Shown: in pieces, positions 1-8,906 of the stretch
Numbering within the stretch: the first letter of the stretch is position 1
Layout of the letters: each line of letters starts with the position of its first letter
NCBI RefSeq assembly: GCF_003945385.1
Contig: NZ_AP018921.1
Coordinates: 124,001 to 188,000 of the forward strand
DNA length: 64,000 nucleotides
Direction: 5' to 3'
DNA from: Pseudonocardia autotrophica
GTDB taxonomy: Bacteria > Actinomycetota > Actinomycetes > Mycobacteriales > Pseudonocardiaceae
Notes under the pieces: generated by a model
Databases searched by the model: none
Seen by the model: the letters and a program-made list of their open reading frames with translations, nothing else
What the model was told of the DNA's origin: nothing
Program-made: the position numbers and the translations under genes

Positions 1-593
1 GTGCTGCGGACTGCCGACGAGGCCAGCTCCACCGCCGATCCACCGTATTTGCAGGTCGACGACCGGTTCCTGGCCGCCGGTGGGGAGCCGTTCTTCTGGA
101 TGGCCGATACCGCGTGGGCGATGCTGGGCAAGCTGGGCACCGACGAGATCACCGAGTACCTCGACATCCGCGCCGAGCAAGGGTTCAACGTCGTCCAGAC
201 GGTCGCGATGTTCCCGCAGGCCGGCGCCGAGTCGCCGGGCGACACGGTGGAAGCCGCGGCGGACAACGACGAGTTCTGGGACCGGGTCGAGTTCGCGATC
301 GACGCGGCCGCCGCGCGCGGGATGTATCTGGCGATCCACCCGGTCTGGGGAGACAAGCAAACCGGCTCCGTCATCGACGAATCGAGCGCGCGGGGCTACG
401 GCGAGTTCCTGGGCGAGCGCTTCGGCGCCTACGACAACGTCACCTGGACGCTCGGCGGGGACCACCCGGCCGACGGCGAAGAGCAGCTCTGGACCGAGCT
501 GGCCGAAGGGCTCGACGCCACCGGCGGCACGCAGGTCAAGACCTACCACCCGCGTGGCGATCAATCGTCTGCGACCTGGTTCGCTCAGGCCGA
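1..593 (+). pseudogene. DUF4038/GH140-like glycosidase, 5' fragment
   Basis: This is the N-terminal half of an apiosidase-like (DUF4038) TIM-barrel glycosidase. Visible family features are GEPFFWMADTAW near residue 30, the GFNVVQ strand, HPVWG and the acid-bearing strand TWTLGGDHP. The reading frame is open from the first base, so the true start may lie upstream of the window. Family-like sequence ends at TWFAQA, and the frame then runs into unrelated DNA and stops at 621. The missing half begins at 15859 (ADWLDFHMIQ). Joining the two at the shared GCCGA gives an uninterrupted TWFAQADWLDFHMIQ. Insertional inactivation is therefore seen directly; the glycosidase assignment rests on family resemblance. 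Confidence 0.85.
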
Positions 594-937
594 GTTTATC
601 TCAATCGTGAGGTTCAGGTAGCGCACTGACCTGCGCTTTTCCGCTATAGACATGTCCATTACGCGAAGCAGTGTGAGTCGTAAGGACGGCACGGGTTCAG
701 CTGTTCATCCGTGGAGCGCCCACCGAGCCGCGCCTCGTCGACCGGGGCGACGATCGTCCCCGGACCTGGCGCGTCCTGCCGCTGCGGGACGACCACTGCG
801 GCGTTGAGCGCATCCACCGTGTGTGTCCGGAGAGGTCGGCGTGGTCGGCGTGGTCGGCTCGCTGCCTGGAGATGGCTCGGGGCTGACCGAGCCCGCCTGG
901 CACTGCTCACCGTTGCATGGGCGGTACGCTGATCCGC
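594..937. other. Left end of the Tn554-type element, no gene seen
   Basis: About 340 bases between the insertion junction and the first small gene. Frames on both strands are short and lack plausible starts or protein-like composition. No terminal inverted repeat matching the right end was found. Confidence 0.5.
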
Positions 938-1147
938 ATGGCCGGTCCCGACCTATCTCGCCGCGTCGAGCGAGCCGAGGAAGACGTCACCGCGATCTCG
1001 GACACCGTGCTCGAGATCAAGGAGACCGTGGATCGACACACCGAGACCTTGGAAGCACACGGCCGCGAGCTCGCTGCTATCAGGGAGACCCAGTCGCAGC
1101 ACGGCGAGGTGCTCGCCGAGATTCTGCGCCGCCTCGACGCTCGCTGA
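938..1147 (+). CDS. small coiled-coil protein
   Basis: A 69-residue protein that is charged and heptad-patterned almost throughout (RRVERAEEDVTAISDTV, then IKETVDRHTETLEAHG), so a single long coiled coil is predicted, with no membrane segment. Similar short coiled-coil ORFs are common in actinomycetes but have no assigned function. ATG 938 has no Shine-Dalgarno sequence. A TACGCT hexamer 9 bases upstream would suit a leaderless transcript. An alternative ATG at 917 adds seven residues. It is the first cargo gene of the element. Confidence 0.55.
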   Translation: MAGPDLSRRVERAEEDVTAISDTVLEIKETVDRHTETLEAHGRELAAIRETQSQHGEVLAEILRRLDAR

Positions 1148-1904
1148 CCAGATCTCCCTACAGCCGGGCCCGGTATGTCCAATCCCGGGGCGACATCAAC
1201 GAGCACGCAAGCGGCAGCCCGTCCCGTACGTGACCTTTGCGACCTTGGAGCAGGGTGTCGCGTGTTCGTAGCAACCGTCAGCCGGTCGGCCGAGTTCGAC
1301 GTCGACGTCGAACTCGATCGCGCAGGAGAAGGTGCTGCTCTCGCCTCGAGCGGGCCACGACTAGCCTTGCCCGGTCTGCTCCGGTTCCGCGCCTATCTCG
1401 ATCGTGGCCGTCGCCTAATGCGCCCAGGACCTGCGTACTTTCGCTCGGGCTTGCTTGTGACGCGGCGCGCTCGGGCAGGATGCGTGGGACCACATCAAGT
1501 CGGTGACGTAGCCGGCGGGGCTTCTTCGACCGGCTACCCGCGGCGGCGGGGTCATTCCCAGCCGAGCGTGGTCGAGCTTTGTTCAGCTCGCGGTGGCCTT
1601 CCTGGCCGAGTGGAGTCCGTGTCCCGCTCCATGCGAACCTCCGCCAACTGAGCGGCTCTGCCGAGGACGTCGGTCTTCCACCGTTGACCCTGAGCCACCC
1701 CGGCGCTGAATCTGCAAGCGTGTGAGAGTTTGCTGAGAGACACGGGGCGTGCAGTGACGGCCTGTCCGTAGCCATACCGCGGTTGACCTGGTGTTATAGG
1801 TAAGCGTTACATCGTTCAGCCTACGCCATACTCTGCTCTGACGTAACGGTAGTGTTCATCCGCGGCGCGGCCTTGATCACGGGCCGCGTTCGGAGGGGGA
1901 GTTC
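1148..1904. other. Intergenic stretch with a 26-bp palindrome
   Basis: No convincing gene was seen. The open frames here have skewed Arg/Ser/Pro composition on both strands. The notable content is the perfect palindrome at 1291-1316. The last 100 bases form the leader of the acyltransferase gene. Confidence 0.5.
1291..1316. repeat. perfect 26-bp palindrome
   Basis: The arms CGAGTTCGACGTC and GACGTCGAACTCG meet with no spacer. It lies about 590 bases upstream of the acyltransferase start. It could be an operator or a recombination site; nothing in the sequence decides. Confidence 0.7.
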
Positions 1905-3290
1905 GTGAGCACACTGGCAGGCGACTTCGACTCGCGGCGTAACGCGTTCGATGTCCTGCGCTTGATCTTCGCCGTGACCGTGGCGGTGATCCACGGCATG
2001 GATATTCACACCGGCAGTCAGCCCTTCTGGGGAAGCACCTCGGTAGGTGATCTTGCGCTGGACGGCTTCTTCATCCTCAGCGGCTTCCTGGTGACTCGCA
2101 GCTACCTGCGGCTCGATTCCCCGCTGCGGTACGCCTGGCACCGGTTCCTGAGGATCATGCCGGGCTTCTGGATCTGCCTGCTCGTGGTCGCGTTCGTCGC
2201 GGCTCCGACCGCGGCCGTGCTGCAGGGCATGCCGGCGGCAACGGCGTTCACCGAGGCCTCGTCGGCACTGCGGTTCGTGCTGGTCAACTCGGGACTGCTG
2301 ATGCTGCAGTACGAGATCGGCGGCATCCTCGACCCGGGCGTGGCCGACGGCAGTTTCAACGGTGCGCTGTGGACCCTGTTCTTCGAGGCAGCGTGTTACG
2401 CGCTGGTACTCGGGCTGGGGGTTCTCGGCCTGCTCCGGCACCACCGGTGGACCGTCCTGGCCGTGGCCGGTGTCTTCGCGGTGGTGACGGTGCTGCAGGA
2501 GGCCGGCGTCGAGACGATGGTCAACGACCGCGTGCTGCGTCTCGGTTTCGTATTCGTACTGGGCATGGTGGCCTACCGATTCAGTGATCAGATCCCGACC
2601 CGGGGCGCTCTCGTGCTCGTGGCGGTCGCGGTGTTCGGCGTCAGCCTGTTCCTGTTCCAGGACTACCGCGTCCTCGGCGCGGCGCCGTTGACCTATGTCT
2701 TCTTCTGGCTGGGGACCCGGCGTCGGCTGTCCTGGTCGATGCGCCACGACGTGTCCTACGGGATGTACATCTACCACTGGCCGGTACAGCAGGTTCTGAA
2801 CCTGACAGCGCTCTCCGCGGTTCCGACGGCGTTGTTCGTCGGAACCGGACTCCTCACGACGCTGCCGCTCGCGGTGGCGTCCTGGTTCCTGATCGAACGT
2901 CGGGCGATGCGGTGGAAGAACGTGACACCACGGCTCGGGCGACGGCCGGCACACGGACACGACGACGCCGCCGCCGACGGTCCGTCCGACGCCGCAACGG
3001 AGGTGATGTCGGTACCGCAGCCCGGCCAAGGACCTGGCCCGGTCGCCGCTACCGATCGATCGCCGGCCGAGGTCACCGACAGTCTCCCTACGGAGCGGCT
3101 GCACGTGTCCGGCAGCCCGGACGACACCGTGCCCATCCGGATCGCAGACGGCGGGGCCCGTGTCCCGCCACCGAGCGGGCAGCGATCGGCACGAGCTGGG
3201 AACGGTGAGCTGATCGACGCCGCCAGTGAGCTGGATGTGAGTAGTCGTCGCGACGGCGCAGCGACGCCGCCCCGCCTCAGGGCACGGTGA
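1905..3290 (+). CDS. acyltransferase family 3 (OafA/YrhL-type) membrane protein
   Basis: An integral membrane O-acyltransferase of 461 residues. The N-terminus has the family signature RRNAFDVLRLIFAVTVAVIHG, with an H ahead of the G, then the FFILSGFLVTRSYLR segment. About ten hydrophobic helices follow to near residue 350. The last 110 residues are hydrophilic and Pro/Asp/Thr-rich, probably a disordered cytoplasmic tail. GTG 1905 is preceded by GGAGGGGGAG at a suitable distance. Such enzymes transfer acetyl or other acyl groups onto sugars of exported glycans. Proximity to the sugar genes at 3696 and 6508 suggests a surface-glycan or glycoside substrate, which is an inference. Confidence 0.85.
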   Translation: MSTLAGDFDSRRNAFDVLRLIFAVTVAVIHGMDIHTGSQPFWGSTSVGDLALDGFFILSGFLVTRSYLRLDSPLRYAWHRFLRIMPGFWICLLVVAFVAAPTAAVLQGMPAATAFTEASSALRFVLVNSGLLMLQYEIGGILDPGVADGSFNGALWTLFFEAACYALVLGLGVLGLLRHHRWTVLAVAGVFAVVTVLQEAGVETMVNDRVLRLGFVFVLGMVAYRFSDQIPTRGALVLVAVAVFGVSLFLFQDYRVLGAAPLTYVFFWLGTRRRLSWSMRHDVSYGMYIYHWPVQQVLNLTALSAVPTALFVGTGLLTTLPLAVASWFLIERRAMRWKNVTPRLGRRPAHGHDDAAADGPSDAATEVMSVPQPGQGPGPVAATDRSPAEVTDSLPTERLHVSGSPDDTVPIRIADGGARVPPPSGQRSARAGNGELIDAASELDVSSRRDGAATPPRLRAR

Positions 3291-3695
3291 CAGGCAGATT
3301 CCTCCTCGGCGGTCTGCGCCAGGGCGCCGGCTCCCGGATCGGCTGCACTGCCAGCAGTACGGCGACGCTGGCACAGGCGCACCGTGACGACGCTGCTGAT
3401 CGCGAACGCGGTGGAAAGCTGGCGCCGAGCCCGCAGGGCCGTCGAACGGGCCGGCACGGTGTCCGCGCGATGCTGCGGGTGAGCACGAGCGGCCAGGGGC
3501 GATGCCCGCACCTTCACCCTCAGCCCCCGCCGCAACCCTGCCCACGCGACGCGAGTGGGCGGAGCACCGACGCCATGCCCCGACTCACGTCCGACCTCCA
3601 GCCGCTCCCACGTGCGCCCAGCCTGAACCACACCTGCCACTCCATAACCTCGAGCTCATGGTCAACCACCGCCGAAGTCCGGCCGGGGATGTAGG
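3291..3695. other. Gene-free gap between convergent genes
   Basis: About 400 bases separating the 3' ends of the acyltransferase and the methyltransferase-like gene. No coding frame or clear terminator hairpin was recognised. Confidence 0.4.
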
Positions 3696-4799
3696 TCAGA
3701 CAGGAAGCCACTGCCCACCGCAGCTCTCGATCTCGGGTAGTACGCGGCGGAGCTCGTCGAGCAGGTCCGGCACGAACAGCAGAACCGTGTCCGGGCGGCG
3801 ACGTGTCAACTCCTCCGGCGTGACCACGGGGATGTCGGTGCCTGGCATCCGGCAGTTCTGTTTCGCGGGCGAGGCGTCGGCGACGACCGGGAGCAGGTCG
3901 GCGTCGATGCCGGCGAGCACGAGCAACGGCACGGCCCGCGACGCCGCCCCGTAGCCGAGGACGATCTCGCCGCGGGCGCGAGCCTGGCGCAGCGTGTCGA
4001 CCAGTGCCTCGGCCCCGGAGTGCACGTCCTCCTGCAGGGCGTGCACCCGCGCGGGGTCGCGGACACCGATGAGTCGCTCGTAGCGACACAGCTTCTCCAC
4101 GCTGCCGTGGTGGTCCGCACCGGCGCGTGAGGCGACCAGGGTGACCGTCCCGCCGTAGAGGGAGAAGTCGCGCGCGGCCACGGCCGAGAGCCCCACCCGG
4201 GCCAGCATCTCGACCATGGCGGGCGTCGAGTAGTAGGCGAGGTGGCCGAGCCGGACCGCGTTCCACTGGCGCAGTCGCAGGATCGCGGCCAGGGAGTGGA
4301 ACTGCACCACCAGCCGCCCACCCGGTCGCAACCGTGCCGCACGCGCGCGCAGCGCGGCCTGCTGGTCGGCGGCGTGCATCATGCCGAAACAGCCGTCGAC
4401 GACCAGATCGGCGGCCTCACCAGTGCCAGCGATTCGGCCGACGAGCCCGGCCTCACGTAGCTGCGGCAGCCAACTTCCCCCGTGAGGGCTGTCGTACTCG
4501 GCGACGATGCCCCCGGTCGGGATCAGGTTTGGTCCGGCGAGCCAGCCGGCCGATTCACGCCGCTGCGTGCGCAGCGCCTCGGGTTCGAGACCGGCGACCT
4601 CTTCCGGGACGTCGTCATGGTCGGTCAGCTGTGCGAGTCCACACGCCTGGCACAGCCACAACCGCACAGGGAAGGTCGGGTCCGGGCCGGGGTCGGTCCG
4701 GGCGGGGAAGAGTTCGCACGACGGCTGCTGGCCGAGATCGACGACGACATCACCCTGCTCCGCCCCGCAGAAGCAGCATCTGATTACCTCAGCCGTCAC
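3696..4799 (-). CDS. zinc-binding sugar C-methyltransferase-like protein
   Basis: It resembles the deoxysugar C-methyltransferases of the NovU/TylC3 type. The N-terminal zinc site is present (CCFCG at residues 8-12 and CQACG near 50). The C-terminal substrate/Rossmann domain is well kept (VLGYGAASRAVPLL, DASPAKQNCRMPG, then IPVVTPEEL). The SAM-binding glycine-rich motif, normally like EIGSNDG, reads EYDSPHGG. The protein is 367 residues, whereas the family is usually about 410, so methyl-transfer activity is uncertain. It lies between a membrane acyltransferase and an RmlC-type epimerase, consistent with modified nucleotide-sugar synthesis. Confidence 0.75.
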   Translation of the reverse strand: MTAEVIRCCFCGAEQGDVVVDLGQQPSCELFPARTDPGPDPTFPVRLWLCQACGLAQLTDHDDVPEEVAGLEPEALRTQRRESAGWLAGPNLIPTGGIVAEYDSPHGGSWLPQLREAGLVGRIAGTGEAADLVVDGCFGMMHAADQQAALRARAARLRPGGRLVVQFHSLAAILRLRQWNAVRLGHLAYYSTPAMVEMLARVGLSAVAARDFSLYGGTVTLVASRAGADHHGSVEKLCRYERLIGVRDPARVHALQEDVHSGAEALVDTLRQARARGEIVLGYGAASRAVPLLVLAGIDADLLPVVADASPAKQNCRMPGTDIPVVTPEELTRRRPDTVLLFVPDLLDELRRVLPEIESCGGQWLPV

Positions 4800-5121
4800 C
4801 CGCCGAACTCTACCGTCCGGTGAGAGTCGCCCGAGATAACCGAGTGAAGGTCGTCAGTGGGGCCAGCATCGACGACGGCGGGCACCGGCGCGTTCCGCCC
4901 CGCCGGGTGAACAGGGCGTGGCGTGCGGAGATCAAGCCGCGCCTCGGCGCTGGTCGTGGCCTCCGGTCTCGACTCGGTCGGGCGTCGACGTGCCTCCGGG
5001 CTACCAGACTGGTTCGGCGTATCAACTGATGCGGCATCCGGCGAGTCTCGCGTGGACCGTACCCAGAACTGTGGATCTCTCCCGGTCCGGCGCGGGCACG
5101 GGGGGTTGCGGACCGGATGCT
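4800..5121. other. Divergent promoter gap, no gene seen
   Basis: About 320 bases between the starts of the divergent genes at 4799 and 5122. No recognisable regulator site or small ORF was seen. Confidence 0.4.
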
Positions 5122-5535
5122 GTGCCCGTGCCCCGCAACCGCTCCGTCGCCCCACGACCGCTCGCCACGACGCGTGGCGGTCTCGCGACGACCGCACTGG
5201 TGCTCGGCGCGCTGGGCGCCGTGTGCGTCGCGGCCGCGATCGGCCTCTCCGTCGTCACACCGCTCCCGCTGGGCGGCCTGGCGCTCGCCTCCGGCGGCGT
5301 GGTCCTCACACTGGCGGGGCTGCTGCTCGGCACGATCGACGCGACCCGGGGGCCGGTGCGCGGGAACCGCAGGGCGGTCCTCGCGGCCGGGGTGTCGGTC
5401 GCCGGTCTGGCCGGCGGACTGATCTGGCTGGCCGCGTTCGTGATCACCGCGGTGGCCGGGCCCGCCCCGACCACCACGGTCCAGCCGCAGACCGGCACCG
5501 AGACCTGCGCGCCGTCGAGCTGCGCGGCCGACTGA
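5122..5535 (+). CDS. small membrane protein
   Basis: About 137 residues with two or three hydrophobic stretches (GGLATTALVLGALGAVCVAA, then LALASGGVVLTLAGLLLG, then AGVSVAGLAGGLIWLAAFVI) separated by a short basic loop, resembling DUF4190-type actinobacterial membrane proteins. The C-terminal tail is Thr/Pro-rich with two cysteines. The start is uncertain between GTG 5122 and GTG 5128, and neither has a strong ribosome site. Its function is not known. Confidence 0.6.
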   Translation: MPVPRNRSVAPRPLATTRGGLATTALVLGALGAVCVAAAIGLSVVTPLPLGGLALASGGVVLTLAGLLLGTIDATRGPVRGNRRAVLAAGVSVAGLAGGLIWLAAFVITAVAGPAPTTTVQPQTGTETCAPSSCAAD

Positions 5536-5539
5536 CCGG

Positions 5540-5785
5540 TCAGGAGACCGACGACCCCGCGGGCATCGCCTCGAACCGCAGGTCCGGGAACTTCTTGCAG
5601 ATGATGTCCATCCGCCACTTGTTGCTGAGCAGCGCCAGGTACTCGCCGTCGGAGTCGCGGCGAAGCACCTCGCACTCGGACTGCGACGACAGTGCCTCGA
5701 CCGCGGCCTGTTCGGTCAGCCGGGCGGTCCGGTAGAGCAGGTCGGCGTTCGGTGCCGCCCGCGGCATACGCCGGACGATTTCCAT
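5540..5785 (-). CDS. small hypothetical protein
   Basis: An 81-residue basic soluble protein with natural-looking composition (for example EYLALLSNKWRMDIICKKFP near the middle). It has no signal peptide or membrane segment. It ends four bases from the stop of the convergent membrane protein and lies just downstream of the MerR gene on the same strand, so the two could be co-transcribed. I do not recognise the family. Confidence 0.5.
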   Translation of the reverse strand: MEIVRRMPRAAPNADLLYRTARLTEQAAVEALSSQSECEVLRRDSDGEYLALLSNKWRMDIICKKFPDLRFEAMPAGSSVS

Positions 5786-5813
5786 GGGCCGGTACGGCCG
5801 CAGACGATGCAGC

Positions 5814-6242
5814 TCAGGGGGTCTGTGAGGCGTTGTACGACCGGGTGGATGTGTCGAGGTTCTTCAGGTCACGTGACAACGACTCGAGGCTGTCGACCTG
5901 GTGGCGCAGGGCATCGAGCCGACTGTCCGTGGCCGCCCGGAACATCGCCAGACGACCGAGCAGATCCTCGAGCCGCTCCGAGCTGAGCTCCTCCTGCTGC
6001 GCCAGCCCGTCCACGGTCGCCAACAGCTCCTTGATCTGGTCGAGGCTGAAGTCGAGCGGCTTGAGCCGCTTGATGAACGCCAGCCGTTCGACATCGGTTT
6101 CGGTGTAGAGCCGAAATCCGCCCGCTGAACGTGCCGACGGGGTCACCAACCCCACTTCGTCCCAGTGGCGGATGGTGCGCAGCGACAAACCGATGCGCGT
6201 CGATACCTGACCGATCTGCATCAGCTCCTCGCCCATCGACAT
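5814..6242 (-). CDS. MerR-family transcriptional regulator
   Basis: A 142-residue winged-HTH regulator. The MerR core is clear: MQIGQVSTRIGLSLRTIRHW, the wing SAGGFRLYTETDVERL, then IKRLKPLDFSLDQIKELL and a long dimerisation helix. There is no cysteine in the C-terminal region where metal-sensing MerR proteins carry theirs, so an organic effector or no ligand is more likely. ATG 6242 follows AAAGGTGGGG. MerR genes often sit beside SulP transporters in actinomycetes, and one lies 1 kb away, so control of it is possible. This is an inference. Confidence 0.85.
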   Translation of the reverse strand: MSMGEELMQIGQVSTRIGLSLRTIRHWDEVGLVTPSARSAGGFRLYTETDVERLAFIKRLKPLDFSLDQIKELLATVDGLAQQEELSSERLEDLLGRLAMFRAATDSRLDALRHQVDSLESLSRDLKNLDTSTRSYNASQTP

Positions 6243-6507
6243 GCCCCACCTTTCGTCACCGCCCGACACGGGCGCTGTCGGTCGAGGATAGTCAGCGACG
6301 CGAACGACAGGTGCACGACGCACCCATCGCTGCGCACCACCACCCAGCAACCCTGACGTGAGGGCAATTAGACACTCCGTTGGAAGCTCGGCTCAAGTGC
6401 ACGTACGCCCCCAGTAGGCCAGCACGATGCGCATGAACTCGGCGCTAACACTCCTGTTACGTTAGGGTAGATTTCTGCGTGGTTGTCACCCTTCCCGATG
6501 AGGTCTG

Positions 6508-7083
6508 ATGCACGTTCGTTCCACGCCGCTGCCGGGGGTGCTGCTGTTCGCGCCGTCGCCGCACCGTGACGAGCGCGGGTTCTTCAGCCGTACCGCCGAG
6601 GCGCGCACACTGACCGAGGCCGGGATCGATCCGGCCGGGTTCGTGCAGGACTCCCAGTCCCGCAGTCGACAGGGTGTGGTGCGCGGCCTGCACGGGCGTA
6701 CCGGGGCCGGTGAGGCCAAGCTGGTGCGCTGCTCGCACGGGGCCCTGTTCGACGTCGTCGTGGATGCGCGTCCGGACTCACCGACCTTCGGGCAGTCGGC
6801 GACGTTCCGGCTCGACGACGACAACCTGGCCTCGCTGTATCTGCCGCGCGGGGTACTGCACGGGTTCCAGGCGCTGACCGAGACCGCTGACATCTGCTAT
6901 CGCATCGACGCCGAGCACGACCCCGGTGAGGACATCGCGGTCCGCTACGACGACCCCGAGCTGGCGATTCCCTGGCCGGTCCCGGTGTCGTTGGTCAGCG
7001 ACCGGGACGCGACGGCGGCCTCATGGCGGGAAGCTGTGCCGTACTTCCGTCGCCACGGCCGCGGCTTCAGCCGGGCGAGATGA
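6508..7083 (+). CDS. rfbC: dTDP-4-dehydrorhamnose 3,5-epimerase-like protein
   Basis: An RmlC-type cupin epimerase of 191 residues, close to normal family length. Family motifs are present in order: PHRDERGFFSR near residue 20, DSQSRSRQGVVRGLHG near 50 carrying the catalytic-base His, VVDARPDSPTFG near 85, and LYLPRGVLHGFQAL near 112. It should epimerise C3/C5 of a dTDP-4-keto-6-deoxyhexose. No dehydratase or reductase partner is encoded nearby, so it would have to work with enzymes elsewhere. GATGAGG precedes ATG 6508. Two hairpins follow the stop. Confidence 0.85.
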   Translation: MHVRSTPLPGVLLFAPSPHRDERGFFSRTAEARTLTEAGIDPAGFVQDSQSRSRQGVVRGLHGRTGAGEAKLVRCSHGALFDVVVDARPDSPTFGQSATFRLDDDNLASLYLPRGVLHGFQALTETADICYRIDAEHDPGEDIAVRYDDPELAIPWPVPVSLVSDRDATAASWREAVPYFRRHGRGFSRAR

Positions 7084-7141
7084 GCCGGTCCGGGCGACGT
7101 CCCCGGGGCTCCAGCCCTCCGGGGGGTCGCCGGATCGCACG

Positions 7142-7181
7142 CGACGGCGCCCGCCTACCCCCCTTGCGGCGGGCGCCGTCG
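7142..7181. terminator. bidirectional hairpin terminator
   Basis: A perfect 14-bp stem (CGACGGCGCCCGCC with GGCGGGCGCCGTCG, loop of 12) between the converging 3' ends of the epimerase and SulP genes. A second, imperfect hairpin precedes it at 7094-7131. Neither has a T-run, as is common at actinomycete terminators. Confidence 0.7.
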
Positions 7182-7204
7182 TCGTGACCGTGACCGATGG
7201 TCAG

Positions 7205-8692
7205 TCAGTGGCCGCCGGCGAGGTGGCCGGCGAGTCGCTGGTGTCGGGTGCTGCTGTCGTGGTTCATGCCGGTCACAGTCACCTCGATGCCGCGTGCGGC
7301 GTACTTGGTCGTGATCGCGTCCAGGGAGGCAACGGTGGAGGCGTCCCAGATGTGGGCGGCGGACAGGTCAATGACCACGTGTTGCGGGTCGTTCGCGTAG
7401 TCGAAGGAGAACACGAGGTCGTTGCTGCTGGCGAAGAACAGCTGACCGCTGACCCGGTAGACCTTGCTGGTGCCGTCCGGATCGAGCACCGAGCTGACCT
7501 CGACCAGATGCGCGACCCGGTGCGCGAACAGCACCATCGCCACCAGCACTCCGACCCCGACGCCGTAGGCCAGGTTGTGCGTGCCGACGGTGACGGCGAC
7601 GGTCGAGACCATCACCGTCGTCTCGCTCTTGGGCATCCGGCGCAGGACCGAGGGCTGCACGCTGTGCCAGTCGAACGTCGAGACCGCCACCATGATCATC
7701 ACGGCGACCAGGGCCGCCATCGGGATCAACGCGACGACCTCGCCCAGGGCCACCACCAGGATCAGCAGGAACACCCCGGCCAGGAACGTCGAGACCCGGG
7801 TGCGGGCACCGGACTTCACGTTGATCATCGTCTGGCCGATCATGGCGCAGCCGCCCATGCCGCCGAAGAACCCGGTGACGACGTTGGCGACGCCCTGGCC
7901 CCACGACTCGCGGGTCTTGTCGGAGTGGGTATCGGTGATCCCGTCGACGAGCTTGGCGGTCATCAGCGACTCGATGAGGCCCACGAGCGCGATCGCGAGC
8001 GCGGACGGGGCGATGATCAACAGCGTCTCGACGGTGAACGGCACCAGGGGTATGCCGAGCACGGGCAGGGTGTCGGGCAGCTCGCCCTGATCCCCCACGG
8101 TCGGGACCGTCACCGCGGCGAACACGGTGAAGCAGGTCAGCAGCACGATCGCGACCAGCGGCGCCGGAACGGCCTTCGTCAGCCGCGGCAGGCCGACCAT
8201 CACGGCGAGCCCGACCGCGGTGAGGGCATAGACCGGCCACGGGACGTCGATCAGGTGCGGCAGCTGAGAGGTGAAGATCAGGATCGCCAGCGCGTTGACG
8301 AAACCGACCATGACGCTGCGCGGCAGGAACCGCATCAGCCGGGCGAAACCGGTCACCGCGAGCAGCACCTGGAGCACCCCGCCCAGGACGACGGCCGCGA
8401 GCAGGTACTCCACGCCGTACTCACGCGAGAGCGGGGCGACCACCAGTGCGATGGCACCGGTTGCTGCGGTGATCATTGCCGGCCGGCCGCCGCAGAAGGC
8501 GATCACGACCGCCATCGTGAACGACGCATAGAGCCCGACCTTCGGGTCGACCCCGGCGATGATCGAGAAGGCGATCGCCTCGGGGATCAGCGCCAGCGCG
8601 ACCACGAGGCCGGCGAGCGCCTCGGTGCGCAGCACGCGCGGACCGGGGATGCGGATCTCGGACAGGAACCGGGGAAAGGCAGGACGCGACAT
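7205..8692 (-). CDS. SulP-family inorganic anion transporter with STAS domain
   Basis: A secondary anion transporter (sulfate, bicarbonate or similar; the substrate cannot be read from sequence) of 495 residues. The transmembrane core includes [25 protein letters not shown] and the [20 protein letters not shown] segment. The C-terminal 120 residues form a STAS domain ([17 protein letters not shown], then [20 protein letters not shown]). Start ATG 8692 is preferred because AAAGTGG lies upstream; GTG 8728 has no ribosome site. It is cargo of the Tn554-type element and is flanked upstream by the IS256 copy. Confidence 0.9.
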   Translation of the reverse strand: MSRPAFPRFLSEIRIPGPRVLRTEALAGLVVALALIPEAIAFSIIAGVDPKVGLYASFTMAVVIAFCGGRPAMITAATGAIALVVAPLSREYGVEYLLAAVVLGGVLQVLLAVTGFARLMRFLPRSVMVGFVNALAILIFTSQLPHLIDVPWPVYALTAVGLAVMVGLPRLTKAVPAPLVAIVLLTCFTVFAAVTVPTVGDQGELPDTLPVLGIPLVPFTVETLLIIAPSALAIALVGLIESLMTAKLVDGITDTHSDKTRESWGQGVANVVTGFFGGMGGCAMIGQTMINVKSGARTRVSTFLAGVFLLILVVALGEVVALIPMAALVAVMIMVAVSTFDWHSVQPSVLRRMPKSETTVMVSTVAVTVGTHNLAYGVGVGVLVAMVLFAHRVAHLVEVSSVLDPDGTSKVYRVSGQLFFASSNDLVFSFDYANDPQHVVIDLSAAHIWDASTVASLDAITTKYAARGIEVTVTGMNHDSSTRHQRLAGHLAGGH

Positions 8693-8906
8693 CGCCACTT
8701 TCTGTGGGGAGCGAAGGGGAGCGGCCACGACGCTGGGGCCACGAGATCAGGCAAGACTCTACTGTCACGTGACAGGAGAGTCATGGCCGGTGTGACCATG
8801 CCGACTCCCTCGCTCTCCGGCGCGCCGGCCATAGCTGAAGAGCCACGTGACTCCAGCACTGCCCCGACCTGACCGGTCAAGTCCGCTGGCGTGGTGTGTG
8901 ACGACT

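Noticed and set aside
1821..3545. Long antisense frame over the acyltransferase
   Set aside because: No motif, skewed composition; the plus-strand frame has a ribosome site and family signature.
6926..8872. Long open frame antisense to the SulP gene
   Set aside because: It is His/Asp/Arg-rich without domain signals and exactly mirrors a strong membrane-transporter gene; a G+C artefact.
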